Positions 21,830 through 31,240 of a DNA stretch of 41,496 bases are shown here, one piece after another. How positions within the stretch are numbered: the stretch's first letter is position 1; every line of letters begins with the position of its first letter. The stretch is from JAOTYV01 sp041557595 (GTDB lineage: Bacteria > Pseudomonadota > Alphaproteobacteria > UBA8366): contig JBFFGE010000017.1 in NCBI GenBank assembly GCA_041557595.1, positions 1 through 41,496 of the forward strand, written 5' to 3'. A program made the position numbers and the translations under genes. Below the pieces are notes generated by a model. That model saw only the letters and a program-made list of their open reading frames with translations, was not told the origin of the DNA and did no database searches.

Positions 21830-23494
21830 TTGAATGCTTTTCTTGAAACTGTAAAAAATCTGGGCGCCGGGCGGTTGGCCGCCGCGGCGGGGCTGACAAT
21901 CGGCCTTGTCGTATTCTTCGTTTTCCTGGCCACACGCCTCTCCACATCGCAGCTGGCCCTCTTGTTCGACAATCTCGACCCGCAGGATACGGTCCGTATC
22001 ACACGCGAGCTGGATTCGATGGGCCTGCCGTATGAGGTTGCCACCAACAAGCAGCAAATTCGCGTGCCGTCGGACCAGGTCGCCCGTCTGCGGCTGACTT
22101 TCGCCGAGCAAGGGCTGCCCGAGGACGGCTCGATCGGATATGAGATATTCGACCGGGATCAGGCCCTCGGCACATCCAGCTTCATTCAAAACATCAATCA
22201 CGTCCGCGCGCTCGAAGGCGAGTTGGCACGAACGATCGCCACGATTTCCTCGGTCAAGGGCGCGCGCGTCCATCTCGTCCTGCCGCGACGGGAAATCTTC
22301 AGCCGCCAGCGCCTCGATCCCAGTGCGTCGATCGTCCTGAAGATGCGCGGCGTCACGCGATTGGATCGAAGCCAGATCCAGGGCATTCAACACCTCGTGG
22401 CGACCGCGGTTTCCGGCTTGCGGCCCGACCGCATTTCCATCGTCGACGACCGCGGCACGCTGCTATCCCGTGGCGGCGGGGCGGACGACCAGGAGATGGC
22501 GGCGCTGAATGCCGAGGAACGCCGCACCACCTTCGAGCGACGCCTGAACAAGACGCTGGAGCAATTGCTGGAGCCGAGCGTCGGCATCGGCAATGTCCGC
22601 GCCGAAGTCCGGGCGGATATGGATTTCGACCGGATCGTCACGAATGAAGAAATCTTCGACCCGGAGGGGCAGGTCGTCCGGTCGACCCAGAGCATCAGCG
22701 AGGAAAAACAGAACGCGGAACGCGATTCCGGCGCGGTCAGCGTTGAGCAAAATCTGCCGGATACGGGCAATCCGGATGCGGCCAACAAGTCTCAGTCGAC
22801 CACCAACCGCACCGAAGAAGCGACGAATTTCGAGATTTCAAAGAAGATCAGCAAGCACATCCGGGAGAGCGGAAAGATCAAGGCGCTCTCCGTCGCCGTC
22901 CTCATCAACGACCGCGTTACCGAGGGGGATGACGGCACAATCAACTACCAGCCCCGTGGCAAGGAAGAGCTCGCCAACATCGAGAAACTGGTGAAATCGG
23001 CAGTCGGCTTCAACGCCCAACGAGGCGACTCGATCGAGGTCGTGAACATGCGGTTCGCCGAACCGCCCGGATTGCTGGGGGGCGTGGACGACGGGCTCTT
23101 CCTCGGCTTCTCGACAACGGATATTCGCCGGCTCGTCGAGGTGCTGATCCTCGCGGTGGTCGGAATATTGATCATCCTGCTCGTGGTCCGGCCCTTGATC
23201 GCCAAGATTTTCGAGGCATCACCGACCGGCATGACGCCGGCGGCAATCGGTCCCGATGGCCGGCCGTTGCTGACCGACCAGACAAGCAATGCGCTCGGCG
23301 CGCTGTCGGCGCCGAACGAAGACGGCTCCCTCCCCGCCATCCATGGCGGCGAAGCGGAAAGCACGCTCGACGTCGACCAAGTGGATGGGCGCGTAAAGGC
23401 CTCATCTCTCAAGAAAATCGGCGACATTATCGAGAAGCATCCGGAAGAAGCCGTCTCGATTATCCGTAGTTGGATTTACCAGGACCAAGCATAA
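21830..23494 (+). CDS. fliF: Flagellar MS-ring protein FliF
   Basis: A 554-residue inner-membrane ring protein, the base of the export apparatus. Membrane helix 1 is at about 17-36 (ALTIGLVVFFVFLA region) and helix 2 near 430-455 (LVEVLILAVVGILIILLVVR). The periplasmic ring-building motifs include TSSFIQNINHVRALEGELAR and AVSGLRPDRISIVDDRGTLL. The C-terminal tail that binds FliG holds ASSLKKIGDIIEKHPEEAVS. The TTG at 21830 was kept because the resulting N-terminus, MNAFLETVKNLGAGRLAAAA, matches FliF proteins; the gggg-rich ribosome binding site lies somewhat far upstream. It heads a long rightward operon. Confidence 0.93.
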   Translation: MNAFLETVKNLGAGRLAAAAGLTIGLVVFFVFLATRLSTSQLALLFDNLDPQDTVRITRELDSMGLPYEVATNKQQIRVPSDQVARLRLTFAEQGLPEDGSIGYEIFDRDQALGTSSFIQNINHVRALEGELARTIATISSVKGARVHLVLPRREIFSRQRLDPSASIVLKMRGVTRLDRSQIQGIQHLVATAVSGLRPDRISIVDDRGTLLSRGGGADDQEMAALNAEERRTTFERRLNKTLEQLLEPSVGIGNVRAEVRADMDFDRIVTNEEIFDPEGQVVRSTQSISEEKQNAERDSGAVSVEQNLPDTGNPDAANKSQSTTNRTEEATNFEISKKISKHIRESGKIKALSVAVLINDRVTEGDDGTINYQPRGKEELANIEKLVKSAVGFNAQRGDSIEVVNMRFAEPPGLLGGVDDGLFLGFSTTDIRRLVEVLILAVVGILIILLVVRPLIAKIFEASPTGMTPAAIGPDGRPLLTDQTSNALGALSAPNEDGSLPAIHGGEAESTLDVDQVDGRVKASSLKKIGDIIEKHPEEAVSIIRSWIYQDQA

Positions 23495-23502
23495 GAAACA
23501 TC

Positions 23503-24519
23503 ATGCGAGTACGCGAAGATTACCGCAGCCTGAACGGCACCGAGAAAGCAGCGATTCTGCTGCTGTCGCTCGGCGAAGACCATGTGGCGCGCATGTTCGA
23601 GCTCATGGACGACGACGAGATCCGGGAACTCTCGTCGACCATGGCGAGCCTCGGCACCGTTTCCGCCACGCTGGTCGAACGCCTGTTCATGGAGTTTGCC
23701 GAGAAGATTTCCTCCACCGGTTCGCTGGTCGGCACCTATGACAGCACGGAGCGCCTGCTCGGCCGGGTGCTCGGCGGCGATCGTGTCGGCCAAATCATGG
23801 AGGAAATCCGCGGCCCCGCCGGCCGCACCATGTGGGACAAGCTCGCCAACGTTAACGAACTCGTGCTCGCCAACTACCTGAAGAACGAATACCCCCAAAC
23901 CGTCGCCGTCGTCCTGTCCAAGATCAAACCCGACAATGCGGCCCGGGTGCTGGCCTGCCTGCCCGAGAGCTTCGCCATGGAAGTCATCATGCGCATGTTG
24001 CGCATGGAAGCCGTCCAGAAAGAAGTCATCGACGATGTGGAACGCACCTTGCGTAACGAATTCATGTCTAACCTCGCCCGCTCGCAGGGCCGCGACGCAC
24101 ATGAAGTGATGGCCGAAATTTTCAACAACCTGGATCGCAGCACCGAAGACCGGTTCATCTCCATGCTGGAGGATCGCAACCGCGATGCGGCGGACCGGAT
24201 CAAACAATTGATGTTCACATTCGAGGATCTCGCCAAGGTCGATTCGGCGGGCATCCAGACGCTGCTGCGCTCCGTCGACAAGGACAAACTCGGCATCGCG
24301 CTGAAGGGCTCGTCGGAAATCGTCCGCGAACTTTTCTTCAACAACATGTCGGAACGCGCGGCAAAGATCCTGCGCGAGGATATGAACGCGATGGGGCCGG
24401 TGCGGTTGCGCGACGTCGAAGAGGCGCAGGTCGAGATGGTCCTCGTCGCCAAGGATCTGGCCTCGCGCGGCGAAATAAACATCGCCGACGGCGATGCCGA
24501 AGACGAGCTCGTCTATTGA
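23503..24519 (+). CDS. fliG: Flagellar motor switch protein FliG
   Basis: A 338-residue C-ring rotor protein that contacts FliF, FliM and the MotA stator. Hallmarks are LNGTEKAAILLLSLGEDHVA near residue 8, LVLANYLKNEYPQTVAVVLS in the middle domain and the C-terminal LFFNNMSERAAKILREDMNA with the charged torque helix. The start at 23503 (MRVREDYRSLNG) lies eight bases after the fliF stop; an in-frame ATG inside fliF at 23470 is less likely. Confidence 0.95.
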   Translation: MRVREDYRSLNGTEKAAILLLSLGEDHVARMFELMDDDEIRELSSTMASLGTVSATLVERLFMEFAEKISSTGSLVGTYDSTERLLGRVLGGDRVGQIMEEIRGPAGRTMWDKLANVNELVLANYLKNEYPQTVAVVLSKIKPDNAARVLACLPESFAMEVIMRMLRMEAVQKEVIDDVERTLRNEFMSNLARSQGRDAHEVMAEIFNNLDRSTEDRFISMLEDRNRDAADRIKQLMFTFEDLAKVDSAGIQTLLRSVDKDKLGIALKGSSEIVRELFFNNMSERAAKILREDMNAMGPVRLRDVEEAQVEMVLVAKDLASRGEINIADGDAEDELVY

Positions 24520-24556
24520 CGTCACGGCCAACACAAACCGCAGCGGAGGATTCATC

Positions 24557-25393
24557 GTGGATCAAGACGCACGGCCGATGACCGAGGAAAAATCGGCGCG
24601 CCGGTTCTTGTTCGAAACCTCCTTCGACACCGATCCCGAGGTCGATGCGCAAAACGAACAGGAAGAGGAATTGCCGCCGGAGCCGACCTTCAGTCAGGAA
24701 GAACTGGATGCGGCACGGCAGGAAGGGCATGGCGACGGCTACGAAGCGGGAATGGCGGCGGCGCTCGACACATTGGAATCGGCCATTGCGGCGCATCTCG
24801 AATCTATTTGGTCGCTGCTGCCCCGGATCGAACAGGCGCAGGCTGCGGCCAACGAAAAACTGTCGCGCGACGGCGTTTCCCTGGCCACGGCCGTAGCCGC
24901 AAAAATTCTCCCGACCCTGGCAAACCGGCACGGCATGGATGAAATCGAGGCGTTGGTCACCGATTGCCTGTCGCGGCTTATCGAAGAACCCAAAATCACC
25001 GTTTCCGTGGGGCCGGACGCGGCGGCGGCCCTCACGGAAAAGCTCGACGAGCTTGTCGAGAAATCGGGTTTCGAGGGCCGCTTCATTGTCCGCACCGAGG
25101 CCGATATGGGTCCCGCCGATTGCCGCCTCGAATGGGGCGACGGCACAGCCGCTCGAAATCTCGACGCGGTCTGGACCGAGATCGACACCGCGGTATCCCG
25201 GTTTCTGTCGACCGACGACAGCGTTACCGAAGCCGACGTCACTGATAGCAGCGATCCAAAAGACGTTAACGACGTGCCGCCCGCCGCCGCGCAGGAAGCG
25301 GATGCGGACCACATCGACACGCCCGACGCGACGCCGGAAACCGAAACCGACCTGGACGAGGCCGCCGAAGCGGCGCCGGAGCCAAACGTATGA
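24557..25393 (+). CDS. fliH: Flagellar assembly protein FliH
   Basis: A 278-residue regulator of the export ATPase FliI. The acidic N-terminus contains FLFETSFDTDPEVDAQNEQE. A helical stalk (QEELDAARQEGHGDGYEAGM, about 58-78) carries the spaced Gly residues of FliH. The C-terminal globular domain includes LEWGDGTAARNLDAVWTEID. An unusual acidic Asp/Glu/Thr-rich tail of about 50 residues follows. The GTG at 24557 has GGAGG seven bases upstream; ATGs at 24494 and 24578 were judged less likely. It lies between fliG and fliN; its partner fliI is elsewhere, at 34206-35579. Confidence 0.88.
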   Translation: MDQDARPMTEEKSARRFLFETSFDTDPEVDAQNEQEEELPPEPTFSQEELDAARQEGHGDGYEAGMAAALDTLESAIAAHLESIWSLLPRIEQAQAAANEKLSRDGVSLATAVAAKILPTLANRHGMDEIEALVTDCLSRLIEEPKITVSVGPDAAAALTEKLDELVEKSGFEGRFIVRTEADMGPADCRLEWGDGTAARNLDAVWTEIDTAVSRFLSTDDSVTEADVTDSSDPKDVNDVPPAAAQEADADHIDTPDATPETETDLDEAAEAAPEPNV

Positions 25394-25418
25394 GCATCCC
25401 AATTAGCTGGAGGCAGCA

Positions 25419-25766
25419 ATGGCGGAAGACGAAAATCTAGAATTGAACGAACTCGAAGCGCCGCCGGAATCCGAGACCGGACCCGTCGACCCGAGCGATA
25501 ACGGCGAGTTGCAAAGCACAGGCGATCTCGAAGCGGTCTACGACATTCCCGTGCAGGTTTCGGCCGTTCTCGGGAAGGCGACGATGCAGGTCAATCAATT
25601 GCTCAAGCTCGGCCGCGGCGCGGTTGTCGAACTCGACCGGAAAGTCGGGGAAGCGATCGACATCTATGTGAACAACCGCCTGGTGGCGCGTGGCGAAGTC
25701 GTGGTCGTCGAGGACAAGCTCGGCGTGACCATGACGGAAATCATCAAGTCCGACCGCACCCAATAA
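25419..25766 (+). CDS. fliN: Flagellar motor switch protein FliN
   Basis: A 115-residue C-ring protein. The acidic first 35 residues are followed by a SpoA domain at about 40-110: VYDIPVQVSAVLGKATMQVN, LLKLGRGAVVELDRKVGEAI and LVARGEVVVVEDKLGVTMTE. FliN forms the lower C-ring with FliM and docks FliH-FliI. GGAGG lies seven bases before the start. The gene is 25 bases after fliH and 31 bases before motA. Confidence 0.95.
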   Translation: MAEDENLELNELEAPPESETGPVDPSDNGELQSTGDLEAVYDIPVQVSAVLGKATMQVNQLLKLGRGAVVELDRKVGEAIDIYVNNRLVARGEVVVVEDKLGVTMTEIIKSDRTQ

Positions 25767-25797
25767 CCGCACTCACCGAGATCGGGACTCCCCTCGC

Positions 25798-26640
25798 ATG
25801 GCTTACGGCACGGATACGGTAGCACGGGCGCGAACATCGGCAGCACTGGAGACGCCGCGGGCGCGCCAGTCATTCGATATCGCAACGGTGTTCGGCATAT
25901 CGGCGGCGGCAATTCTCATCGCAACAGCGATCTTTCTCGGCGGCTCGCCCGGCGCCTTCATCGACCTGCCCGCAATTTTCATCGTTCTCGGCGGTACCTT
26001 CGGCGTGACCACCGCCTGCTTTTCCATACAGGACATGATCGTCGCCGGCGGCGTTGTGTCCCAGGCCTTCCATCGTTCCTCGCATGATCCGTCATCCGCC
26101 GCGCGGCATGTCATACAACTTGCCGACATCGCCAGGCGCAGGGGCATGCTGTCGCTGCAGGACTACCTGCCCGATCTCGCCAAGAGCGGCCTGCTCTTCC
26201 GGGGAGTCTCCATGGTCGTCGACGGCAACCCGGCCGACGATGTCGAGCGCATCCTGCAACGCGCGCTGCAATCGACGAACCAGCGCCATATGCGCACCGT
26301 CGGCATTCTGCGCAGGGCGGCGGAAATTTCGCCCGCCATGGGATTGATCGGCACGCTTGTCGGCCTGGTGCAAATGCTCGGCAACCTCGAAAACCCGAGC
26401 GCCATCGGCCCCAGCATGGCCGTCGCGCTCTTGACCACCTTTTATGGCGCGGTTCTGGCAAATGTCGTCTTTACGCCGCTCGCCGCCAAGCTTGAGCGGA
26501 ATGCGCTGGAAGAATTGCTGATCAATCAGCTGTACCTGATGGCGACCACGTCGATCGCCCGGCAGGAAAATCCGCGGCGTCTCGAAATGCTGCTCAATAC
26601 GGTCCTGCCGCCGGGACATCGCGTCGCATATTTTCGCTAA
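25798..26640 (+). CDS. motA: MotA/PomA-type stator subunit
   Basis: A 280-residue membrane protein of the MotA/TolQ/ExbB superfamily. Hydrophobic helices lie at about 28-48 and 54-72, and a helix pair near 178-225 includes ISPAMGLIGTLVGLVQML, the family signature of the helix facing the MotB aspartate. The cytoplasmic loop (about 90-165) carries charged residues that would contact FliG (RRRGMLSLQDYL). Similarity is to the shorter PomA-like group rather than four-helix enteric MotA, so the coupling ion cannot be decided here. The MotB partners are far away, at 527-1917. Confidence 0.88.
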   Translation: MAYGTDTVARARTSAALETPRARQSFDIATVFGISAAAILIATAIFLGGSPGAFIDLPAIFIVLGGTFGVTTACFSIQDMIVAGGVVSQAFHRSSHDPSSAARHVIQLADIARRRGMLSLQDYLPDLAKSGLLFRGVSMVVDGNPADDVERILQRALQSTNQRHMRTVGILRRAAEISPAMGLIGTLVGLVQMLGNLENPSAIGPSMAVALLTTFYGAVLANVVFTPLAAKLERNALEELLINQLYLMATTSIARQENPRRLEMLLNTVLPPGHRVAYFR

Positions 26641-26711
26641 TCGTAGGATTTTCATACGAACGGCAGGACCACGGAAAACTCCATGCAACACCGGAACCAC
26701 GGGATGAATAG

Positions 26712-28043
26712 ATGAGATTGTTGATCGTAGGCGACTTGGACGGGCACATCACCACTGCCGGGAAAATTGCGCTCTCGCGTGGCGCCAAGGTGAGTCACGT
26801 GCATTCGGTAGGCGAAGCGATGACGGCGCTGCGATCGGGCCGGGGTGCGGAACTCGTGATGATCGACGTCAAACTGGATATCGGCGAGTTGGTCACGCAG
26901 CTTGCCGCGGAACGCTTCAGCATTCCCGTCGTCGCCTGCGGCATCGGCACCGATGCCGATATCGCCGTCGCGAGCATCCGGGCCGGCGCCAAGGAATACA
27001 TCCCACTGCCGCCGGACGCCGAATTGATCGCCGCCGTGCTGGAAGCCGTCTCGGAGGAAAGCAGTACGATCATCCATCAGGACCCGTCGATGCGTGCGGT
27101 GCTGGACCTGATCGACAGGATCGCCCCCTCGGACGCATCCGTCCTGGTGACCGGCGAATCCGGCACCGGCAAGGAATTGATGGCGCGGCACATTCATCTG
27201 AAAAGCAAACGCGCCAAGAATCAATTCGTCGCCGTCAACTGCGCGGCGATTCCCGAGAACCTGCTGGAATCCGAACTCTTCGGTCACGAGAAAGGATCCT
27301 TCACCGGCGCCATTGCGCGGCGCATCGGAAAATTCGAGGAAGCCAACGGCGGCACGCTGCTATTGGATGAAATCAGCGAGATGCACCCGCGGCTTCAGGC
27401 CAAGCTGCTGCGCGCCATCCAGGAACGGGAAATCGATCGGGTCGGCGGCAGCCACACGGTTTCGATCGACGTTCGAATCCTGGCCACGTCCAACCGTAAT
27501 CTGGAAGAGGCCGTAAAGGCGGGCGAATTCCGCGAGGACCTGTTTTTCCGGCTGAATGTGGTCAACGTGAAGGTACCGCCGCTGCGCGATCGGCCCGAAG
27601 ACATCATGCTGCTCGCCGAATTCTTTTCCGAGAAATACGCCGCCGCGAACGGCGTGGCGTACCGGCCTTTCAGTCGCGAAGCCGCCGCCCGGCTGTCCGG
27701 CCATGCCTGGCGCGGCAATGTCCGCGAGCTGGAAAACACCATTCATCGCGCCATTCTGTTGGCGCAGGGCGACGAAATCGACAGCGAAGCGATCAGCCTG
27801 AATCTGACGCAGGAGACGTCGGACGGAATGGCCGCCGCATCCGACAGCGGCAACGGCGCGCGGATGATCGGAAAAACCGTCGCCGAGGTCGAACGGGATC
27901 TGATTATCGAGACGCTGCAACATTGCCTCGGCAACCGTACCCATGCGGCGAACATCCTGGGTATCTCCATTCGCACGCTGCGCAACAAACTGAAGCAGTA
28001 CTCGCAGGAAGGCATTCCGGTTCCCATGCCGGGCGGGGCCTGA
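26712..28043 (+). CDS. flbD: Sigma-54-dependent flagellar regulator FlbD
   Basis: A 443-residue activator with a receiver-like domain (about 1-115), AAA+ domain (about 120-345) and Fis-type helix-turn-helix (about 395-435, THAANILGISIRTLRNKLKQ). The AAA+ part holds Walker A GESGTGKE (148-155), the sigma-54 contact loop GSFTGA (195-200, a variant of GAFTGA) and GGTLLLDEISEM. The receiver lacks the acidic pair (VGDLD at 6-10), and the sequence MRLLIVGDLDGHITTAGKIA closely follows Caulobacter FlbD, which works without a usual kinase and is controlled by FliX. The fliX gene is at 10050-10481. The predicted operators at 5801, 10551, 16321, 17352 and 21630 are candidate binding sites. Confidence 0.92.
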   Translation: MRLLIVGDLDGHITTAGKIALSRGAKVSHVHSVGEAMTALRSGRGAELVMIDVKLDIGELVTQLAAERFSIPVVACGIGTDADIAVASIRAGAKEYIPLPPDAELIAAVLEAVSEESSTIIHQDPSMRAVLDLIDRIAPSDASVLVTGESGTGKELMARHIHLKSKRAKNQFVAVNCAAIPENLLESELFGHEKGSFTGAIARRIGKFEEANGGTLLLDEISEMHPRLQAKLLRAIQEREIDRVGGSHTVSIDVRILATSNRNLEEAVKAGEFREDLFFRLNVVNVKVPPLRDRPEDIMLLAEFFSEKYAAANGVAYRPFSREAAARLSGHAWRGNVRELENTIHRAILLAQGDEIDSEAISLNLTQETSDGMAAASDSGNGARMIGKTVAEVERDLIIETLQHCLGNRTHAANILGISIRTLRNKLKQYSQEGIPVPMPGGA

Positions 28044-28078
28044 TTCGCAACCGATCGAACTTTGGACGCATCTAGACC

Positions 28079-30214
28079 GTGACTGACACGACCAGCGAAC
28101 CAGGCGGCGCGGACCCGGCAACCGCCGTAACCGGCGGCCTCCGAGAGTCCCTCCGTCCCCTTGCGATGCTGAGCCGGCGCAGCGACATCGCGCTTGCGCT
28201 CGGTATCATCTGCATTCTCGTCGTGCTCTTGCTGCCAATGCCGACATGGATGCTGGATTTCAGCCTGGCGCTGTCGATCACCTTTTCGGTGGTCATCCTG
28301 ATGGCTGTCCTGTTCATCCGAACGCCGCTCGAACTCAACACCTTCCCGACCATTCTGCTGCTGGCGACAATGTTGCGGCTGGCGCTGAACATGGCGTCGA
28401 CCCGACTGATCCTGTCGGACGGCTATCAGGGAACGGCCGCGGCCGGGCATGTCATCGAAGCGTTCGGCAATTTCGTGGTCGGCGGGAACTACGTGATCGG
28501 CATCATCATATTTGCGATCCTGATCATCGTGAATTTCGTCGTCATCACGAAGGGCGCGGGCCGCATCGCGGAAGTCGCCGCCCGCTTCAGCCTGGACGCG
28601 ATGCCCGGCAAGCAAATGGCGATCGACGCCGACCTCTCGGCGGGCCTGGTCAACGAAGACCAGGCACGCGAACGGCGCACGACGCTCGAAGCGGAGAGCG
28701 CGTTTTACGGCTCCATGGACGGTGCTTCCAAGTTCGTCCGCGGCGACGCCATTGCCGGCCTGCTGATCACCTTCATCAACATCGTCGGCGGCATCATCAT
28801 CGGCGTCGCCCAGCAGGATTTGAAACTCGGTCAGGCCGCGGAAACCTACACGCTACTCACGGTCGGCGACGGTCTGGTCACACAAATTCCGGCGCTGATC
28901 GTCTCCACCGCCGCCGGTATGCTGGTCACGAAATCCGGCATTGCGGGCGACAAGGAGACCAAAGTCTTCGAGCAGCTCGGCGGCCATCCCACCGCGCTCG
29001 GGATTTGCTCCGGCGTCCTCCTTTGCATCGCGATCCTGCCGGGCATCCCCGCCATCCCCTTTGTGCTCTTGTCGGCCTTCACCGGCGGAATGACCTACAT
29101 GACCTACCGCCGCGATCAATCGGCGGAGGCCGAACAGCGTGAGAAGGAAATCATCGCCGACGCCCCCGAGGCGAACGCGGAAGAACCGATTTCGACGGCC
29201 CTGCAGATCGACAGCATCCGCCTGGAGCTGGGCTATGGCCTGCTCGCGCTGATCAACAACCCGCAGGAACGCCGGCTGACCGACCAGATCAAGGCGCTGC
29301 GCCGCCAACTCGCCACGGAAATGGGCTTCGTCATGCCGCCTGTCCGCATCCAGGACAATCTCCAGCTGCCGCCCAACCGCTACATCGTGCGGATCAAGGA
29401 AATCGAAGCGGGCGCCGGGGAATTGCGGCCGAATATGCTGCTGGTGATGGACCCGCGCGGCGAGGCGATCAGCCTGAAGGGCGAGGAAACGACGGAACCC
29501 ACATTCGGCCTGCCCGCGATGTGGATCGCCGAACGGTATCGCGAAGAGGCCATGTTCCGCGGTTACACGGTGGTCGATGCGCCGACGGTCGTAACGACCC
29601 ATATAACCGAGCTGATCCGCGACCACATGGACGAATTACTGTCCTACGCGGAAACCCAGAAGTTGCTGGACGACCTGGACAAACCGCAGCAGAAGCTGAT
29701 CGGCGACCTGATCCCCGCGCAAATTTCGGTCGGCGGCGTCCAACGCGTCCTGCAAAACCTGCTCGCTGAACGGATTTCGATCCGCGATCTGCCCACGATC
29801 CTCGAAGGCGTATCGGAATCGACCGGATTCACCAGAAATGTGACCCAGATTACGGAGCACGTGCGCAGCCGGCTGGCGCGGCAGCTGTCGGACGCCGCGA
29901 CGAACGACGAAGGCTTCATCCCCCTCGTCACCCTGTCCCCGGATTGGGAGCATGCCTTCGCGGAATCGATCGTCGGCCAGGGCGACGAACAGCAACTCGC
30001 GATGCCGCCCAGCAAATTGCAAGAATTTATTAACGCCGTACGCAGTATTTTCGAGCGTCAAGCCATGCAGGGCGAGACACCGGTTTTGTTGGTAAGTCCC
30101 GGAATTCGGGCATTTGTGAGGTCTGTCATAGAGCGATTCAGGCCGATTACCGTCGTCATGTCGCAAAATAAGATCCATCCGAAGGCCAAGATCAAGACAT
30201 TGGACCAAATCTAG
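28079..30214 (+). CDS. flhA: Flagellar export gate protein FlhA
   Basis: A 711-residue membrane component of the flagellar type III export gate. Eight hydrophobic helices occupy about residues 30-330. The FHIPEP-family signature is seen in the first cytoplasmic loop (NEDQARERRTTLEAESAFYG and SKFVRGDAIAG). The C-terminal cytoplasmic domain (about 360-700) forms the nonameric substrate-docking ring. It starts at a GTG (28079), 35 bases after flbD, and is followed 19 bases later by flhF. Confidence 0.95.
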   Translation: MTDTTSEPGGADPATAVTGGLRESLRPLAMLSRRSDIALALGIICILVVLLLPMPTWMLDFSLALSITFSVVILMAVLFIRTPLELNTFPTILLLATMLRLALNMASTRLILSDGYQGTAAAGHVIEAFGNFVVGGNYVIGIIIFAILIIVNFVVITKGAGRIAEVAARFSLDAMPGKQMAIDADLSAGLVNEDQARERRTTLEAESAFYGSMDGASKFVRGDAIAGLLITFINIVGGIIIGVAQQDLKLGQAAETYTLLTVGDGLVTQIPALIVSTAAGMLVTKSGIAGDKETKVFEQLGGHPTALGICSGVLLCIAILPGIPAIPFVLLSAFTGGMTYMTYRRDQSAEAEQREKEIIADAPEANAEEPISTALQIDSIRLELGYGLLALINNPQERRLTDQIKALRRQLATEMGFVMPPVRIQDNLQLPPNRYIVRIKEIEAGAGELRPNMLLVMDPRGEAISLKGEETTEPTFGLPAMWIAERYREEAMFRGYTVVDAPTVVTTHITELIRDHMDELLSYAETQKLLDDLDKPQQKLIGDLIPAQISVGGVQRVLQNLLAERISIRDLPTILEGVSESTGFTRNVTQITEHVRSRLARQLSDAATNDEGFIPLVTLSPDWEHAFAESIVGQGDEQQLAMPPSKLQEFINAVRSIFERQAMQGETPVLLVSPGIRAFVRSVIERFRPITVVMSQNKIHPKAKIKTLDQI

Positions 30215-30233
30215 AAGGGCAGACGGGCAGTAA

Positions 30234-31238
30234 ATGCGTCTAAAAACGTTCCAAGCGCCGACCATGTCAGAAGCCATGCGAATGGTTCGCGATGAGCTGG
30301 GCGAAGAATCGATCATCGTCTCGACCGCCGACAATGGGGCGGCCGGCGTGCGGATTACCGCTGCCATCGAGGACATAGAACCGGAATTCGCGCCGGCGCT
30401 GGCCAATGCCGACGCAGAGCCGGTGGACAATATTTGCGATGTCCTGGACCGGCACGGTGTCCCGCGCAGCCTGACCGATCAGATGCTGAACACGGCGACG
30501 ATGCTCGGCGGTTCCGAATTGGTTCCGACATTGACCGGGACGTTGGATCTGCTGTTCGACTTCAATCCGCTGCCCAATGCCGCGCCGCCGCGGCCGCTCA
30601 TGTTCGTCGGACCGCCAGGGACCGGCAAGACATCGGCGATCGCAAAGCTGGCGACGCGTCTCACGATGGCGCGTACGCCCGTCGCCCTGATCACCACCGA
30701 TCAAAGCCGCGCGGGCGCGGTAGAGCAAATCAGCGCCTATGCGCACCGACTAAATCTGATGGTCGAGGCGACCGAAGACCCGCACACGCTCGCAACCGTC
30801 ATATCGGCGACCGCGTCCGACCACTTCATCCTGATCGACAGCACCGGCGCAAATCCCTTCGACGTCGACGACATGGCGAAGCTTCTCTCGCTGGTGGGCG
30901 TGACGGATATCGATCCTGTCCTGGTCCTCGACGCGGGCCGCGACGCGGTCGAGGCGGCGCGCCTTGCCGCCGCCTTCAAACAGATTGCACCGCGCCGCCT
31001 GCTGATGACCGGCCTGGACCTGACGCAACGTCTCGGCGCCGCGCTTGCCGCCGCCGATGCCTGCCAGGCGGCCTTTTGCGATTTTAGCGCCACGCCGAAC
31101 ATTGCGGACGGGCTGCAACCGCTCAACCCCGTGGCAATGGCGCGATTGTTGCTGGAAGAAGAACGGCTATCGCCAAGGCGCCAGGACACTGCACACGAGA
31201 TCCCGAAAGTGAAACAGCAAGCATCGGGCTGGAACTAG
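30234..31238 (+). CDS. flhF: SRP-type GTPase FlhF with altered G motifs
   Basis: A 334-residue SRP-family GTPase that sets the place and number of polar flagella. The N-terminus (MRLKTFQAPTMSEAMRMVRD) is typical of FlhF. The P-loop is GPPGTGKTSAIAK (126-138), G2/insertion ITTDQSRAGAVEQISAYA (153-170), G3 DSTG (202-205, usually DTAG) and the G4 position reads TGLD (259-262) where TKxD is expected. Loss of the Lys should weaken guanine specificity, so GTP dependence may be altered. It lies between flhA and flhG, the usual order. Confidence 0.9.
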   Translation: MRLKTFQAPTMSEAMRMVRDELGEESIIVSTADNGAAGVRITAAIEDIEPEFAPALANADAEPVDNICDVLDRHGVPRSLTDQMLNTATMLGGSELVPTLTGTLDLLFDFNPLPNAAPPRPLMFVGPPGTGKTSAIAKLATRLTMARTPVALITTDQSRAGAVEQISAYAHRLNLMVEATEDPHTLATVISATASDHFILIDSTGANPFDVDDMAKLLSLVGVTDIDPVLVLDAGRDAVEAARLAAAFKQIAPRRLLMTGLDLTQRLGAALAAADACQAAFCDFSATPNIADGLQPLNPVAMARLLLEEERLSPRRQDTAHEIPKVKQQASGWN

Positions 31239-31240
31239 CC

